Source: JAIVJN01 sp036732565
GTDB taxonomy: Bacteria > Acidobacteriota > Vicinamibacteria > Vicinamibacterales > UBA2999
Reading direction: 5' to 3'
NCBI GenBank assembly: GCA_036732565.1
Contig: DAINCF010000332.1
Coordinates: forward strand, 1 to 7,985
DNA length: 7,985 bases
Below, piece after piece: positions 7,506-7,985 of this stretch; within the stretch, counting starts at the first letter, position 1; every line of letters begins with the position of its first letter. The notes under the pieces are model-generated. The model was not told the DNA's origin, ran no database searches, and saw only the letters and a list, made by a program, of their open reading frames with translations. The position numbers and the translations under genes are program-made.

Positions 7506-7538
7506 GGCAGGCCTGAAGGGAAGGCCTGCGCTACGTAC
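7506..7538 (-). repeat. REP-like element, copy 4 (inverted, expanded tip)
   Basis: Arms GCAGGCCT (7507-7514) and AGGCCTGC (7522-7529) are intact, and CTAC (7531-7534, GTAG on the minus strand) then GTAC follow. The sequence equals copy 1 except for a precise 5-bp tandem duplication of GAAGG (7515-7519 and 7520-7524), which enlarges the loop from 2 to 7 nt. It pairs with copy 3 across a 29-bp spacer. Here the GTAG ends point outward, the opposite of the first pair. Confidence 0.83.
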
Positions 7539-7621
7539 AATTTCGCAACGGGCTCCAACACAGATGGCATCGATAAAGGCCGCCGCAGATTGATGCGACT
7601 TGCGCGGACCCACCAACAGGA

Positions 7622-7646
7622 GCCGCAGATCCGCGACATCTGCGGC
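7622..7646 (+). other. 9-bp inverted repeat (hairpin) upstream of last gene
   Basis: GCCGCAGAT (7622-7630) and ATCTGCGGC (7638-7646) form a perfect 9-bp stem with a 7-nt loop. A further direct copy of GCCGCAGAT lies at 7582-7590, 40 bp upstream. No T-tract follows. It may be a transcription barrier between units, an operator-like palindrome for the downstream gene, or part of another dispersed repeat; the sequence does not distinguish these. Confidence 0.5.
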
Positions 7647-7695
7647 CCGCATGTCACATCGTCGTCATGCGCCACGCTTTCAATATGAACGTCCT

Positions 7696-7700
7696 GAGGA
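7696..7700 (+). promoter_or_regulatory. Ribosome-binding site of last gene
   Basis: GAGGA lies 7 nt before the ATG at 7708, good spacing that fixes the start. The nearby ATG at 7685 is in another frame. Confidence 0.65.
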
Positions 7701-7707
7701 TCCCTTG

Positions 7708-7985
7708 ATGCATCGACTGTCGTCCCTTGCTCTCGTCTTCGTCATCGCGCTCGTCGTCTCGATCGGTCTCGCGGTGTCGCCGCTGGCCGAACGCGCGGGC
7801 GACCCGCCCGAGTGGCCGGGCGTCAAGGGGCGCGGCGTCACGCTGCTACCGAACGGCTGGAGGATCGCGCCGGCGGGCCGCAGTTTTCACGTGGGCGACT
7901 TCCCGCTCTCGATGATCCCCTCCGTCGACGGCCGCCACGTCATCGTCAGCAACAACGGGTGGTCACGGCCCACGCTGACGATCGT
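7708..7985 (+). CDS. Exported YncE-like beta-propeller/phosphoesterase family protein (N-terminal part, cut by window end)
   Basis: Only the first 92 codons are present; the frame is open to the window edge. Residues 1-27 form a signal peptide or membrane anchor: Arg3, then a hydrophobic core from about residue 7 to 23. The following region includes GVTLLPNGWRIAPAGR (43-58), VGDFPLSMIPSVDGRHVIVS (62-81) and NNGWSRPTLTIV. This matches, from memory, the opening of secreted YVTN/YncE-type beta-propeller proteins, many of which carry a C-terminal alkaline-phosphatase-like phosphoesterase domain. The SxDGRxxxVSNNG pattern is the end of a first propeller blade. ATG at 7708 has a well-placed GAGGA site. 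The catalytic part, if present, lies beyond the window, so phosphoesterase activity is an inference. It is preceded by a 287-bp gap with repeats and is likely its own transcription unit. Confidence 0.75.
   Translation, partial: MHRLSSLALVFVIALVVSIGLAVSPLAERAGDPPEWPGVKGRGVTLLPNGWRIAPAGRSFHVGDFPLSMIPSVDGRHVIVSNNGWSRPTLTI

Noticed and set aside
7652..7686. Possible sigma70 promoter (CAATAT at 7681-7686) for the last gene
   Set aside because: It matches only three of six -10 positions and no -35 lies at suitable spacing, which is too weak to annotate.
7488..7688. Small plus-strand open frame (66 codons) in the gap before the last gene
   Set aside because: Its beginning is REP copy 4 and the rest spans the GCCGCAGAT hairpin; there is no ribosome-binding site or recognisable protein feature.

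Overview
The window is high-GC DNA with four protein-coding regions plus the start of a fifth, all on the + strand. An Oar-like TonB-dependent receptor, tandem DUF3526 ABC permeases and GTAG-type palindromic repeats in the gaps together suggest a soil-type Acidobacteriota genome, perhaps Vicinamibacteria-like. That assignment is an inference from gene content and style; no rRNA or other taxonomic marker is present.

Layout. Positions 2-2746 hold the C-terminal 914 residues of a large outer-membrane TonB-dependent receptor whose N-terminus lies upstream of the window. A 141-bp gap (2747-2887) follows, almost filled by an inverted pair of REP-like hairpins around a degenerate tandem repeat. Two ABC-2/NosY-type DUF3526 membrane subunits follow at 2888-4309 and 4313-5821, only 3 nt apart and probably translationally coupled. 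After 66 bp comes a CPA1-type Na+(K+)/H+ antiporter (5888-7420). A 287-bp gap (7421-7707) contains a second inverted REP-like pair in the opposite topology, then a separate 9-bp-stem hairpin. The window ends inside a secreted or membrane-anchored protein (7708 onward) whose opening resembles YncE-like beta-propeller/phosphoesterase proteins.

How the genes may work together. Receptor plus paired DUF3526 permeases is a plausible envelope-transport locus, but no ABC ATPase is visible in the window. It may lie upstream of the receptor or elsewhere. The substrate cannot be read from the sequence. The antiporter is a self-contained ion-homeostasis gene, and the last gene looks like a separate transcription unit.

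The most notable non-coding signal is the set of four REP-like elements. Each carries a GTAG tetranucleotide one base from a GCAGGCCT/AGGCCTGC stem, the architecture recognised by REP-associated tyrosine transposases (RAYTs). No RAYT gene is present. I did not find a convincing new multi-gene system; the repeats and the ATPase-less permease pair are the best leads.
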